64,000 nt of DNA from Niallia nealsonii (GCF_002835805.1 NZ_PISE01000027.1:1-64000); one strand, 5' to 3'. Shown: positions 55,608 to 64,000, counted from the first letter of the stretch. Notes: a model not told the origin generated them from the letters alone. Made by a program: numbers and translations.

Positions 55608-55686
55608 GAGTAAGAATCTGACTGGTTCAACTAACAATCAGTGGGGGATGGAGAGCCCTCCCCACTGATTGAAGTTTCACTTTATA
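55608..55686 (+). repeat. Hairpin repeat family, copy C
   Basis: GTTCAACTAACAATCAG, then stem TGGGGGA..TCCCCA, then CTGATTGAAGTTTCACTTTA. Stem arms are at 55635-55647 and 55659-55671. It lies between the cwlO terminator and the znuA promoter region. Confidence 0.75.
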
Positions 55687-55867
55687 TATACCCGAGATTA
55701 TAGGAAACATGCCTATGTTTACGATTATTTTTTGTGGAAATACTGGTAAGAGAATATTAATTATGTAGATATCTTCGCTTATAAACAGAACATAATTAGT
55801 GAATATATGGTAAAAAAATAATGTATAAAATCTATTGATTTATTAAAAAAAATAGGTTAAAATCAAT

Positions 55868-55886
55868 AATCGTAATCGTTATGATT
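55868..55886. promoter_or_regulatory. Zur box 1 upstream of znuA
   Basis: AATCGTAATCGTTATGATT is a near-palindrome matching the Zur consensus AATCGTAATNATTACGATT at most positions. Confidence 0.65.
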
Positions 55887-55905
55887 TGCTAGTAAGATAA
55901 TTTTA

Positions 55906-55953
55906 TTGATAAAAAGTTTTTTTACATAATATAAATCGTAATCAATACGAAAT
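55906..55953 (+). promoter_or_regulatory. znuA promoter with Zur box 2
   Basis: TTGATA (55906-55911) and TATAAA (55930-55935, spacing 18) form a promoter. AAATCGTAATCAATACGAAAT at 55933-55953 is a second Zur-type box, overlapping the -10 and the start site. Zinc-bound Zur would block transcription here. Confidence 0.65.
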
Positions 55954-55983
55954 GATAGAAGGATAAGGAATGGGGAGAGAAAG

Positions 55984-56907
55984 ATGAAGGGATTAAAACC
56001 ACTTGTGATTTGTTTATTGGCCATTGTTTTTATAACAGGCTGCAGTAATAAACAGACAGATTCAACAGATAAGAATAAAATAGATATTGTTACGACATTT
56101 TATCCAATGTATGATTTTACGAAAAATATTGCTGGCGATAAAGCAAATATTACATTATTAATTCCGTCTACTATTGAGCCTCATGATTGGGAGCCAACAC
56201 CTAAAAATGTAGGGGATATACAAAAAGCAGATCTATTTGTATACAATAGTACAGATATGGAAACATGGGTTCCAACTATTAAAGAATCATCATCTGGGTC
56301 TAATGTTGAATTTATAGAAGCAAGCAAGGGGATCACATTATTAGAGAATCATGAGGAGGAAGAAGAGCATGAGCATAGTCATGATGTAGATCCACATGTT
56401 TGGCTAAGCCCAGTTCTTGCTATCAAGGAAGTAGAAAATATAACAGCTGCATTAGTGAAGGTAGATCCAGATAATAAAGCATACTACAAAAAAAACAGTG
56501 ACGCATATATTAAAAAATTACAAAATTTAGACCAAAAGTTTAAAGTTGAATTAAAAAATAAAGACACCTCTGAATTTATTACCCAGCATACGGCTTTTTC
56601 TTATTTAGCAAATGAATATAATTTAGTTCAGGTGCCAATTGCAGGTCTTTCTCCTGATCAAGAACCGAGCGCAGCAAAACTTGCTGAACTAAAAGCTTTT
56701 GCAAAAGAGCATAAGGTAAATGTTATTTATTTTGAGGAATTGGCTTCGGCAAAAGTGGCGAATACACTAGCAGAGGAATTAGGAGCAAAAACAGAGGTGC
56801 TAAATACATTAGAAGGATTAAGTAAAAAAGACCAAGAAGCAGGAAAAGATTATATTTCAATAATGGAAGAAAATTTAAACCAGTTGAAAAAGTCTCTTTT
56901 TAAATAA
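55984..56907 (+). CDS. znuA: Zinc ABC transporter binding lipoprotein
   Basis: A 307-residue cluster A-I (ZnuA/AdcA-type) metal-binding lipoprotein. The lipobox is AIVFITGCS, with Cys around residue 21. The mature domain begins IDIVTTFYPMYDFTKNIAGD. Zinc ligands are expected at His in IEPHDWEPTP, His in VDPHVWLSP, His in TQHTAFSYL and an acidic residue in the C-terminal lobe. A His/Glu-rich loop (HEEEEEHEHSHD, about residues 121-132) is typical of zinc rather than manganese systems. Two Zur-like boxes upstream support zinc control. A stem-loop separates it from znuC, so it is made in excess of, or separately from, the ATPase and permease. Confidence 0.92.
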   Translation: MKGLKPLVICLLAIVFITGCSNKQTDSTDKNKIDIVTTFYPMYDFTKNIAGDKANITLLIPSTIEPHDWEPTPKNVGDIQKADLFVYNSTDMETWVPTIKESSSGSNVEFIEASKGITLLENHEEEEEHEHSHDVDPHVWLSPVLAIKEVENITAALVKVDPDNKAYYKKNSDAYIKKLQNLDQKFKVELKNKDTSEFITQHTAFSYLANEYNLVQVPIAGLSPDQEPSAAKLAELKAFAKEHKVNVIYFEELASAKVANTLAEELGAKTEVLNTLEGLSKKDQEAGKDYISIMEENLNQLKKSLFK

Positions 56908-56925
56908 TGGTGTGATATAATAGAT

Positions 56926-56959
56926 AAGCGTGTGTGAGAAGCCTATCCACACGCTTTTT
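56926..56959 (+). terminator. Terminator/attenuator between znuA and znuC
   Basis: AAGCGTGTG and CACACGCTT form a 9-bp stem followed by TTTTC. Since znuC-znuB follow on the same strand without an obvious promoter, partial read-through is likely. Confidence 0.75.
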
Positions 56960-57084
56960 CTATGTTAAGTTTTTTATCTTAAAGCAACTGAATTTGAATA
57001 AATGAGGTTAACAAAACAAACGGAAAAGAAACTACAGATAAGATAATATATATCTATTAAATAATGAGAAGGGAGCCTGTAAAA

Positions 57085-57792
57085 ATGAAACTTGCAACAA
57101 TTAATAATCTCAAATTTGGCTATGATCATATACCAGCACTTGATGGTGTGTCTTTTGAGTTAGATGCAGGAGAGTTTGTAGGTATTACTGGTCCAAATGG
57201 TGCATCCAAATCAACTTTATTAAAGCTCTTATTAGGTTTATTAAAGCCTTGGTCTGGTGAAATCATCATTAGCAAAACAAATAGCAGCGGAAAAAAATTA
57301 ACCATTGGATATGTTCCTCAATCCATATCATCTTTTAATGTAGGTTTTCCAAGCACTGTGCTAGAACTTGTGCAATCTGGAAGATATCAAAAGAAAAAAT
57401 GGTACCAACGATTAACCGATAAAGATCATGAAGCAGTAAAAAGAGCCCTAGAAATGGTAGATATGTGGCAATTTCAGCATAAAAAAGTGGGGGATTTATC
57501 TGGGGGACAAAAACAAAAAATTATCATCGCAAGAATATTAGCGTCTGAACCAGATTTATTAGTGTTGGATGAACCGACAACGGGTATGGATGCTGTCAGC
57601 AGAAAAGGCTTTTATGAATTTATGAAGCATCAAGTAGTGCAGCATAATCGTACGGTTGTCATGGTGACGCATGATCAAGATGAGGTAGAAGATTATTTAG
57701 ATAAAATTATTCATATTGAGAAAGGAGAGAAGGGTGGATGGAAATGTTTAACCTTGAATTCATGCAAAGAGCGTTTTGGGCAGGCGGAATGA
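57085..57792 (+). CDS. znuC: Zinc ABC transporter ATPase
   Basis: A protein of about 235 residues. Walker A is [16 protein letters not shown] near residue 37 (Ser replaces the usual Gly before Lys, a variant I recall from Bacillus metal ABC ATPases). The signature is [16 protein letters not shown] and Walker B is [12 protein letters not shown], followed by VTHDQDEV. It energises ZnuB for zinc import. The start is ATG at 57085; the upstream ATG at 57064 precedes the AGAAGGGAG ribosome binding site. The C-terminus overlaps znuB by 55 bases, unusually long. Confidence 0.9.
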   Translation: MKLATINNLKFGYDHIPALDGVSFELDAGEFVGITGPNGASKSTLLKLLLGLLKPWSGEIIISKTNSSGKKLTIGYVPQSISSFNVGFPSTVLELVQSGRYQKKKWYQRLTDKDHEAVKRALEMVDMWQFQHKKVGDLSGGQKQKIIIARILASEPDLLVLDEPTTGMDAVSRKGFYEFMKHQVVQHNRTVVMVTHDQDEVEDYLDKIIHIEKGEKGGWKCLTLNSCKERFGQAE

Positions 57793-58592
57793 TTGCCATT
57801 ATTGCACCGATTATTGGTATATTTTTAGTGCTGAGAAGACAAGCGCTTATGGCAGATACATTGTCCCATATTTCTCTTGCTGGTGTAGCAATAGGGTTCT
57901 TTTTCCATATGAATATTACCTTCTCTAGTATTATGATTGTTATATTAGGGGCTTTAGGAATAGAATTTATGAGAAGAGCCTATCATACGTATTCAGAAGT
58001 ATCTGTTGCAATTTTAATGGCTGCTGGTCTTTCTTTAGCCTTATTCCTTATGAGTATTTCTCAAGGAGGAATGACTGCCAGTATGGATCAATTTTTATTT
58101 GGCAGCATTATTACCATTACAAAGCAGCAGGTAATGGTATTAGGGGTTGTAACAGCAATTATTATTTTATTTTTTATTACATTAAAACGTCCGATGTATT
58201 TGATGACATTTGATGAAGATACGGCAGCGACAAGTGGTGTTAATACAAATTTATTATCGATTGCCTTTAGTATTTTAACTGGAATAGCGATTTCTGTTAT
58301 TATTCCAACAGTAGGCGTTTTATTAGTGTCAGCATTATTAGTCCTTCCAGCAGCATTTGCTATTAAGCTTGCTAAAGGGTTTAAATGGGTATTTGTTGTG
58401 GCAATAGCTGTCGCTGCATTCAGCATTTTTACAGGACTCTATTCTTCCTATCAGTTAGGCACTCCGCCAGGTGCAACGATTACTTTGCTAATGGTAATAT
58501 TATTGTTGATTGGTTTTATGATGCAGAAATTATATGTGCATTTTAAAAGAGCGGCGAATAAAAAGAGATATTTAAAAATAGAAGAGCAGTAA
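57738..58592 (+). CDS. znuB: Zinc ABC transporter permease
   Basis: A 284-residue ABC-3 family permease with about eight to nine helices. It starts [20 protein letters not shown] and contains [20 protein letters not shown] near residue 31-50, the conserved motif of the family, and [19 protein letters not shown] near the C-terminus. It forms the zinc channel with ZnuC. The start is ATG 57738 or the in-frame ATG 57744, both inside znuC, implying translational coupling. The terminator behind it is shared with the convergent dehydrogenase gene. Confidence 0.9.
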   Translation: MEMFNLEFMQRAFWAGGMIAIIAPIIGIFLVLRRQALMADTLSHISLAGVAIGFFFHMNITFSSIMIVILGALGIEFMRRAYHTYSEVSVAILMAAGLSLALFLMSISQGGMTASMDQFLFGSIITITKQQVMVLGVVTAIIILFFITLKRPMYLMTFDEDTAATSGVNTNLLSIAFSILTGIAISVIIPTVGVLLVSALLVLPAAFAIKLAKGFKWVFVVAIAVAAFSIFTGLYSSYQLGTPPGATITLLMVILLLIGFMMQKLYVHFKRAANKKRYLKIEEQ

Positions 58593-58594
58593 GA

Positions 58595-58628
58595 CAAAAA
58601 AGATCCAAAAATACTGGATCTTTTTTTG
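58595..58628. terminator. Bidirectional terminator after znuB
   Basis: AAAAAAGATCC and GGATCTTTTTT form an 11-bp stem with a short loop, serving both directions. Confidence 0.88.
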
Positions 58629-58637
58629 TTTTTGCTT

Positions 58638-59603
58638 CTAATAGCCTTTTTGATAATGTACAGCATTTACTGCCACTGTGCTGTTTGTTAGATATGTTTT
58701 TAAATTTGGCAAAAATATATCTTCTATTACACGTTTAGCATAATGTTCAGTTGATCCTGATGTATGTGGAGTAATAATGACATTATCCATTTCCCAAAGA
58801 GGGCTTGTCTTTTTTAATGGTTCTGTTTCAAATACATCAAGACCCGCTCCTGCGATATCTCCGTTGCGAAGGGCTGCTATTAAATCTTCCTCGCTAACAA
58901 TTTCCCCACGACCTATATTAATGAAAAAGGCTGATTTTTTCATTTCTTGAAATAACGTTTTGTCAAATAGATGGCGAGTATCATCGGTTAATGGCAATGT
59001 GACAACAATATAGTCGCATTCCGGAAGAATGCTTTTTAAATCTGATTGTTTATACATCTCATCTACATATTGCACCGGTTTTCCTGAATGGCGAACACCC
59101 AATATTTTCATGCCAAATGCTTTTGCTAGTTTTGCTGTTTCTTGTCCAATTGCTCCAACTCCGATAATGCCAATTGTTTTATCATGCATTTCAAGTGTAT
59201 TGTTGCTGTCATCCCATACTTTTTGCTGCTGATTTTTTACATATGTATGGATGTTTCTTGTAAGTGATAACATTAAAGCAAAAACAGTTTCTGAGATAGG
59301 ATAGCTGTGTACACCATTTGCACTTGTTAGTTGGATCTTTTGTGCTGCCAATTGCTTTAAAGGCAAACTATTGACACCAGCACTCCATGTTTGGATCCAC
59401 TTCAGCTGTGCGTTGCTCCATAATTTTGTTTGATCCCATTTGCTGCGCCAACCAATGATAACTTCAGCATCTTGCAGGTGCTTATCCCAATCAGCAGGAG
59501 TGTTCGACATATATATATTCCAATCGGGGATAGCTGCTTTTATTTGTTTAAGCAGTGATAGCTCTAATTCATATGTAATCAGCAGTTTTCTTGATACAGT
59601 CAA
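58638..59603 (-). CDS. D-2-hydroxyacid dehydrogenase family protein
   Basis: A 321-residue NAD-dependent D-isomer-specific 2-hydroxyacid dehydrogenase. The substrate-domain segment IQTWSAGVNSLPLKQL and the ANGVHSYPISETVFALML helix precede the cofactor motif GIIGVGAIGQETAKLAKAFG (about residues 145-164). Catalytic Arg is in INIGRGEIV, Glu in FETEPL and His in TPHTSGS. The natural substrate is unknown; glyoxylate/hydroxypyruvate-type activity is possible. The start is TTG at 59603 with AGAGGTG upstream. It lies 95 bases behind the phn transporter on the same strand, so they may be cotranscribed. Phosphite dehydrogenase belongs to this superfamily, but the motifs here look like a generic member. 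Confidence 0.85.
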   Translation of the reverse strand: MTVSRKLLITYELELSLLKQIKAAIPDWNIYMSNTPADWDKHLQDAEVIIGWRSKWDQTKLWSNAQLKWIQTWSAGVNSLPLKQLAAQKIQLTSANGVHSYPISETVFALMLSLTRNIHTYVKNQQQKVWDDSNNTLEMHDKTIGIIGVGAIGQETAKLAKAFGMKILGVRHSGKPVQYVDEMYKQSDLKSILPECDYIVVTLPLTDDTRHLFDKTLFQEMKKSAFFINIGRGEIVSEEDLIAALRNGDIAGAGLDVFETEPLKKTSPLWEMDNVIITPHTSGSTEHYAKRVIEDIFLPNLKTYLTNSTVAVNAVHYQKGY

Positions 59604-59697
59604 ATAATTTCACCTCTCTAAAATAGTTGGACTATTTTATTATATCAAAATAAGGCAGTCAAGGGATGAAAAAAGGGAAAATTTAGAATATTTATTC

Positions 59698-60501
59698 TTA
59701 AACAATTCTGCGCCTTAAAAAACCAGATATAGCATCAATTACTGTAACCATAATAATAATTCCTAATAAAATAATGCCGACTCTATCCCAATCTCTTGAT
59801 CCTAATGCAAAAATAAGGGGGGTACCAATGCCGCCTGCTCCGATAACACCGAGAATAGCTGCTGAACGGATATTAATTTCAAATCGATAAAGCGTATATG
59901 ATAAGAAACCAGGCATTACTTGAGGCAATACGGCGAACCATAATATTTGAAAGCGATTGGCTCCTGTTGCGATTAATGCTTCTGTTGGCCCCATATCAAG
60001 GTTTTCAATTTCTTCTGAAAAAAGTTTTCCAAGCATTCCGATAGAGTGTAAACCTAATGCTAATACACCAGCAAATGAACCAGGACCAACTGCTTTAATG
60101 AATAAAATCGCCATGACAATTTCGGGAAATGTACGAATAAAACTTAAAATGAATTTGCCTGAACCGGAAATTGTTTTTCCTTTGCTCATATTATTAGCTG
60201 CCCAAAAAGCGAAGGGGACACAAAGGATAGCAGAGATAAATGTTCCTAATATTGCAATTGCTAACGTATCCAACAAGCCTCGCAACAAGTCTTCTCCTTC
60301 AGGCAAATAAACATAATCCCAGTCGGGGTGAAAGATTCCAGAAAATATTGCTTTAGAAACTTGAGCTGCAGTATCTTTTATGCCGTTTAAAGGAAGTCCA
60401 GAAAAAGCCCAAATATAAATAATAGCCAGCAATGCAAAAATAATAGTTTTTAAGATATATTGTTTTTTGGGTTTTAGTACTTTTGATGTTGTATTACTCA
60501 T
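59698..60501 (-). CDS. phnE: Phosphonate-type ABC permease PhnE (second)
   Basis: A 267-residue permease with six helices. The EAA-type loop region is EALIATGANRFQILWFAVLP (about residues 169-188), followed by RFEINIRSAAILGVIGAGGI, the PhnE hallmark. It overlaps the preceding phnE by four bases (ATGA). It is paired with the other PhnE to form the channel for phosphonates, phosphite or related anions. Confidence 0.9.
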   Translation of the reverse strand: MSNTTSKVLKPKKQYILKTIIFALLAIIYIWAFSGLPLNGIKDTAAQVSKAIFSGIFHPDWDYVYLPEGEDLLRGLLDTLAIAILGTFISAILCVPFAFWAANNMSKGKTISGSGKFILSFIRTFPEIVMAILFIKAVGPGSFAGVLALGLHSIGMLGKLFSEEIENLDMGPTEALIATGANRFQILWFAVLPQVMPGFLSYTLYRFEINIRSAAILGVIGAGGIGTPLIFALGSRDWDRVGIILLGIIIMVTVIDAISGFLRRRIV

Positions 60502-61301
60502 AATAATTTCTCCCGTAATTTTGTACTTATAGAATCAATGATTAAAACAACAATAAGTGTAAATAAAATAATGGAGGCCGTTTTGTCATATTCAAGAAAA
60601 CCGAGTGTTTTATCGTAATACTCTCCAATACCACCTGCTCCTACAAGGCCAAGAATAGCTGCAGCTCGAATATTTACTTCAAACGTATATAAAAAATAGC
60701 TAGTGAAATGGGCTGTAATTTGAGGAATAACCCCAAAAAATATCCATTGAACTTTATTTGCTCCAACCGCTGTCATAGCTTCTAGAGGTCCTGGGTCTAT
60801 TGCTTCGATTGCCTCATATAATAACTTTGCAATAAGGCCAATAGAAAATATAGAAAGGGCAAGCATGCCAGGAAGCGCTCCTAAACCAAAAATAGCAACA
60901 AAAATGGACGCTAACAAAAGATCTGGTATAGTACGGATTAAATTGAGAATAAATCGAAAAGGATAAAAGATAATGGGAATTCGAATAATATTATTTGCGC
61001 AAAGAAGTGCAAGTGGAACGGCGATAATAGCACCAAAAGTGGTTCCAACAACGGCCATTCTAATTGTTTCTAACATCGGCTCTATAATTCGTTCAAAATA
61101 ATTCCAGTTAGGAGGCCACATTTGTACAAGCAAATCAAACATATTGGGAAAGCCATACACTAAATCTGCAAAAGAGGATTCTGTCTTAAATCCACTCCAC
61201 CATAATAAAAGTAATACTAAAATAGTGGTGAAAATATGTTTTGTTTTTGCTGGAGGTTTAGGTGCTTCCATTTTCGATTTATTTGTTTCCTTCATTTTCA
61301 T
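60498..61301 (-). CDS. phnE: Phosphonate-type ABC permease PhnE (first)
   Basis: A 267-residue permease paralogous to its neighbour. The N-terminal tail is Lys/Pro-rich. The EAA-type region is [20 protein letters not shown] and the hallmark [20 protein letters not shown]. It starts within the phnC stop (ATGA overlap). Two PhnE genes in tandem are common in Firmicutes phn transport operons. Confidence 0.9.
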   Translation of the reverse strand: MKMKETNKSKMEAPKPPAKTKHIFTTILVLLLLWWSGFKTESSFADLVYGFPNMFDLLVQMWPPNWNYFERIIEPMLETIRMAVVGTTFGAIIAVPLALLCANNIIRIPIIFYPFRFILNLIRTIPDLLLASIFVAIFGLGALPGMLALSIFSIGLIAKLLYEAIEAIDPGPLEAMTAVGANKVQWIFFGVIPQITAHFTSYFLYTFEVNIRAAAILGLVGAGGIGEYYDKTLGFLEYDKTASIILFTLIVVLIIDSISTKLREKLL

Positions 61302-62068
61302 ATTGTCTCACCTAGCAATTCATCTTGTTTGATGGGACGGCCATAAATTTCAGCAAAAACTTCATCGGTTGCAGCTTCCACTGGACCATCAAATACTACT
61401 TCTCCTGCCCGCAGTCCAATAATTCTTGTTGCATACTCACGAGCCAAGTCAATAAAGTGTAAGTTGACAACCGTGGTAATGCCATCCTCTTCATTGATTT
61501 TTTTTAAGTCATCCATTACTTGTTTTGTCGTTAGAGGATCAAGAGAGGCGACAGGTTCATCTGCCAAAATTACTTGTGCTTCTTGTGCAAGGGCGCGGGC
61601 AATGGAAACACGCTGTTGCTGGCCTCCAGATAATTCATCTGCTCTAGAATAGGCTTTTTCTAAAATATTTACTCGATCAAGTGCTTTTAAGGCAAGTTCT
61701 ACATCTTCTTTTGGGAATAATCCTAAAATAGTACGGAATGTATTATGGTAGCCAACACGTCCAGATAGAACATTACGCAAAACGGAAGAACGTTTTACAA
61801 GATTAAAACTTTGGAAAATCATTCCGATATCACGTCGGATTTTTCTTAAACTAGCCCCTTTTGCAGCAGTAATAGATTGTCCTTCAATCAATATTTCTCC
61901 TTCTGAAATCTCGTGCAGGCGGTTGATAGACCGCAGAAATGTAGACTTGCCGGCACCAGATAACCCAACAATAACAACAAATTCCCCTTTATTAATAGAA
62001 AGGCTGATATTATTTAATCCCTTTGTCCCATTTGGATAAATTTTCGTAACGTTTTGGAATTGTATCAA
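61298..62068 (-). CDS. phnC: Phosphonate-type ABC transporter ATPase
   Basis: A 256-residue ATPase starting [20 protein letters not shown]. Walker A is [17 protein letters not shown] near residue 35-51, signature [17 protein letters not shown], Walker [14 protein letters not shown]. The PhnC-typical [20 protein letters not shown] is present. It energises the two PhnE subunits. It is the first gene of the phnC-phnE-phnE cluster. A terminator and 380 bases separate it from phnD. Confidence 0.92.
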   Translation of the reverse strand: MIQFQNVTKIYPNGTKGLNNISLSINKGEFVVIVGLSGAGKSTFLRSINRLHEISEGEILIEGQSITAAKGASLRKIRRDIGMIFQSFNLVKRSSVLRNVLSGRVGYHNTFRTILGLFPKEDVELALKALDRVNILEKAYSRADELSGGQQQRVSIARALAQEAQVILADEPVASLDPLTTKQVMDDLKKINEEDGITTVVNLHFIDLAREYATRIIGLRAGEVVFDGPVEAATDEVFAEIYGRPIKQDELLGETI

Positions 62069-62449
62069 TGTTCATCCAACTTTCTAATATATTTTCATGA
62101 GTATAAAACTGTCGATTCTTATTAATGAAAAAATAGGTTTTTTCTAGTGCTTCATTCTTTCGGTGAAAAAAAGCTTAACCATTTAAGAAAATCGTAAATG
62201 ATTAAGCAAAAAATTCTTTTAAAAAGGATTTTTTCGTAAATTTTGTTGCTATTTAATCAAAAAAGGAGCAGTTGACTTCCGCACGAATCAACTTCTTTAT
62301 GAACAAGTTGAGTGAACAAAAACTATTTAAATCCAACAATTTTTTAGAAATGAGCCTTTAAAAAAGAATGATCAACGAATATTTAAAATGTATGAGGATT
62401 TATGCAGAATGCAGGTTAGATATGATTAAATAAAATCCGTTATAATTAG
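62069..62449. other. Spacer between phnD and phnC
   Basis: It holds the phnD terminator at 62166-62207. The remainder is AT-rich with no ORF and no clear promoter for phnC; read-through from phnD or an unrecognised promoter near 62080-62160 must supply phnC transcription. Confidence 0.5.
62166..62207 (-). terminator. Terminator or attenuator between phnD and phnC
   Basis: On the minus strand GCTTAATCATTTA pairs with TAAATGGTTAAGC (12 of 13), followed by TTTTTTT. Confidence 0.85.
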
Positions 62450-63373
62450 TTATTCAGTTTTTACCTTTTCTGAATACTCGCGTACAGTATCAAATTTGCG
62501 ATCGTCTGAAACAATATATCCTTCATGTGTGTATATCTCACTGATGATTTTATGGCCTTCTGTACTTTCGCCGATTTTAATAAATGCATCTTGAAGTTTC
62601 TTTTGCCATTCTTTGTCCATATCAGAACGGACAGAAATTGTATCATTTGGAATATCTTCTGTATATTCAATTACTTTTGTATCGTCAAAAACGGATGGAT
62701 AGTCTGCTTTTACAATATTGCGTGCATCCTGGAATACTACCGCTGCATCAACATCCCCGTTTAATAGAGAGATTATTGCCTGGTCATGCCCTTTTACTGT
62801 CACACCTTCGACATCTGCCTGTGGGTCAATGTCATTTTCCATTAATTTTGCTGCAGGCCAGACATATCCAGCTGATGATGTTACATCTTGAAATGCGATT
62901 TTTTTACCTTTTAAATCTTTTACTGAATTAATGCCAGAGTCTTTTTTTACTACAAAAATACTTTTATAAAAGTCTACTAATTGATCATTCTGTGAACCAT
63001 CGTCATTTACTCCCTTACGTGTTGCTTGCAAAATCACATCAGCAGCTCCTTTTTCTTTAGCAAGTACATATGCCGTAGGAGGAAGGAAACCGACGTCTAC
63101 TTGTTTAGAAGCCATTGCTTCAATGATAGTGTTGTAATTAGTAGAGACACTAACTTTTACTGGAATGCCGATTTCATCAGATAATAAATCTTCCAATGGT
63201 TTTGCTTTTGCTTCTAATGTGTCAGCATTGCTTGAAGGAACGAATTGAACACTTAACTCTTTTGGTACATAAGCTTCTTGTTCTGACGTTGTTTTATCGG
63301 AAGAGCTACAGCCGCTAAGTATGCCTGCTGCAAGCGATAAAGCAAGTCCTAATGTTGTTAATTTTTTAAACAT
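62450..63373 (-). CDS. phnD: Phosphonate-type ABC transporter binding lipoprotein
   Basis: A 307-residue PhnD-family binding protein. The lipobox is LAAGILSGCS (Cys about residue 22). The mature part begins LSVQFVPSSNADTLEAKAKP and contains VDVGFLPPTAYVLAKEKGAA near residue 95 and KIAFQDVTSSAGYVWPAAKL, a PhnD ligand-loop pattern with Ser/Ala-rich anion contacts. It binds phosphonates or phosphite. No C-P lyase genes are in the window. A single TTAACA lies upstream but not in the repeated form needed for a PhoP box. Its own terminator separates it from phnC. Confidence 0.9.
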   Translation of the reverse strand: MFKKLTTLGLALSLAAGILSGCSSSDKTTSEQEAYVPKELSVQFVPSSNADTLEAKAKPLEDLLSDEIGIPVKVSVSTNYNTIIEAMASKQVDVGFLPPTAYVLAKEKGAADVILQATRKGVNDDGSQNDQLVDFYKSIFVVKKDSGINSVKDLKGKKIAFQDVTSSAGYVWPAAKLMENDIDPQADVEGVTVKGHDQAIISLLNGDVDAAVVFQDARNIVKADYPSVFDDTKVIEYTEDIPNDTISVRSDMDKEWQKKLQDAFIKIGESTEGHKIISEIYTHEGYIVSDDRKFDTVREYSEKVKTE

Positions 63374-63528
63374 CTTTCATCCCCCTATGTAATGTTAAGT
63401 TTTATCACATTTAAAATATATCATATTTTTGTTAAAAAATAGTAGGAAAATAATTAATTATTAGTAAATTTTAATTTTTTAGAAAAATATATTTCATTTA
63501 AGTTTAAATTAGGTAAAATATTAATAAA

Positions 63529-63764
63529 AGGCTCTTTTCTAAAAGATTGTTGTTTTTAACTAGGTTTTGTAAACAAAAACTAGTTAGGTTGATTGGAGCG
63601 GAAGGTGCGAGACTCCTGTGGGAGCAGCGGGACAGGTAAGACCCCACAGTCGCTGGTGCGACGAGGAGGCTCACCGCCCGCCCCACGGAAAGGGAGCATC
63701 CTGAAGTGGAAATTAACCTTCCCCAGTGCTTAGTGAATAGCAACAAAGTTTACGAAAACAGCCT
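63529..63764. repeat. GC-rich dispersed repeat with terminal inverted repeats and flanking direct repeats
   Basis: The ends GGCTCTTTTC and GAAAACAGCC are imperfect inverted repeats extending about 30 bases (GATTGTTG matched by CAACAAAG). The sequence TAATAAAA occurs on both outer sides (63522-63529 and 63764-63771), like a target-site duplication. The GC-rich core at 63590-63720 contains GAGACTCCTG, GGAGCAGCGGGACAG, GAGGAGGCTCACCGCCCG and CATCCTGAAG, wording I know from intergenic repeats in many Bacillaceae genomes. No coding capacity. A shortened relative is at 24315-24448. Confidence 0.75.
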
Positions 63765-63909
63765 AATAAAAAATTCTATATAAAGCATTCCATTAACATT
63801 TTGTGATAGAACTATTTTGCAGGGAGATGGAAAGATCAGGGAGATGATATTTTTTAACTATAATAACTTTATAGAATTTTAAAATTGATTATTGCTTGGA
63901 GGAATAAGA

Positions 63910-64000
63910 TTGGCATATATAAAGATAACGATTTTATTGACAAGTGATGTTCATGGAAATATTTATCCATTAAATTATGGCGACAATAAACCGGCCCCGC
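63910..64000 (+). CDS. Start of a metallophosphatase / 5'-nucleotidase (partial)
   Basis: A TTG start at 63910 is preceded by GGAGG with seven-base spacing. The first 30 residues include ITILLTSDVHGNIYPLNYGD, where SDVHGN is the first metal-binding motif (D-x-H) of the metallophosphatase domain in bifunctional 2',3'-cyclic-nucleotide phosphodiesterase/5'-nucleotidases (YunD-type). No signal peptide precedes it, so a cytoplasmic YunD-like enzyme is more likely than a wall-anchored YfkN-like one. The gene continues beyond the window end. Confidence 0.75.
   Translation, partial: MAYIKITILLTSDVHGNIYPLNYGDNKPAP

Noticed and set aside
58638-59603. Naming the dehydrogenase ptxD (phosphite dehydrogenase)
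   Set aside because: The motifs seen are those of generic D-2-hydroxyacid dehydrogenases; context alone is not enough for a name.
63374-63440. PhoP (Pho box) control of phnD
   Set aside because: Only one TTAACA is visible; the required repeated hexamers at 11-bp period are not there.

Overview
The window is about 64 kb of AT-rich chromosome from an endospore-forming Bacillaceae species. Signs of this are strong AGGAGG ribosome binding sites, many GTG and TTG starts, a dipicolinate synthase gene (dpaA), the glcU-gdh pair, a ydaO-type c-di-AMP riboswitch in front of kimA, opuCABCD, ansR/ansA, cwlO and Zur-type boxes. Gene content and order would fit the Bacillus circulans/Niallia group, but that is an inference. 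I found no rRNA, tRNA, phage, CRISPR or complete insertion sequence. Apart from small dispersed repeats it reads as ordinary chromosome with many short, separately terminated transcription units.

Layout. 0-8 kb: dpaA (with the first bases of dpaB), a regulator with two TetR-type DNA-binding domains, psiE, an MFS exporter, an ECF sigma / PadR / SEDS-protein operon, and a second MFS exporter. 8-17 kb: a DeoR regulator and a mannoside locus (solute-binding lipoprotein, two permeases, GH38 alpha-mannosidase, GntR/LacI-type regulator) with a consensus cre site and no ATPase of its own. 17-22 kb: a DHA2 exporter with a divergent TetR regulator, then glcU-gdh. 22-30 kb: a stress and redox region with a MarR regulator, old-yellow-enzyme namA, a broken quinol-monooxygenase-like gene, a ring-cleaving dioxygenase, a Dabb protein, and the Rex-controlled yjlC-ndh operon. 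30-38 kb: riboswitch-kimA, an SDR, a Bcr/CflA exporter, a nitroreductase, an M50-like membrane protease, and ansR / ansA-yitT. 38-43 kb: the opuC osmoprotectant importer and a divergent azoreductase. 43-56 kb: cell envelope and signalling, with an eight-SH3 glucosaminidase, an orphan MinD-like ATPase coupled to a tiny membrane protein, a sensor protein carrying two histidine-kinase modules plus its SARP-like response regulator, a yurR-type oxidase and cwlO. 56-64 kb: zinc uptake (znuA, znuCB), a D-2-hydroxyacid dehydrogenase, a phosphonate-type importer (phnD, phnC-phnE-phnE), and the start of a metallophosphatase/5'-nucleotidase.

How it works together. Several units serve electrophile and quinone defence: namA, the dioxygenase, the azoreductase, the nitroreductase and the broken monooxygenase. 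The dioxygenase and the azoreductase, 16 kb apart, share a near-identical 18-bp palindrome-like box resembling the MhqR operator. kimA and opuC are both osmotic and potassium homeostasis genes. The least familiar parts are the double-kinase/SARP pair facing the MinD-like operon, the ECF-PadR-SEDS operon, the tandem TetR protein, and a dispersed hairpin repeat whose stem covaries between copies while its flanks stay constant. Small genes not easily seen by ORF callers were found at 24528 (39 aa) and 47652 (51 aa, minus strand).
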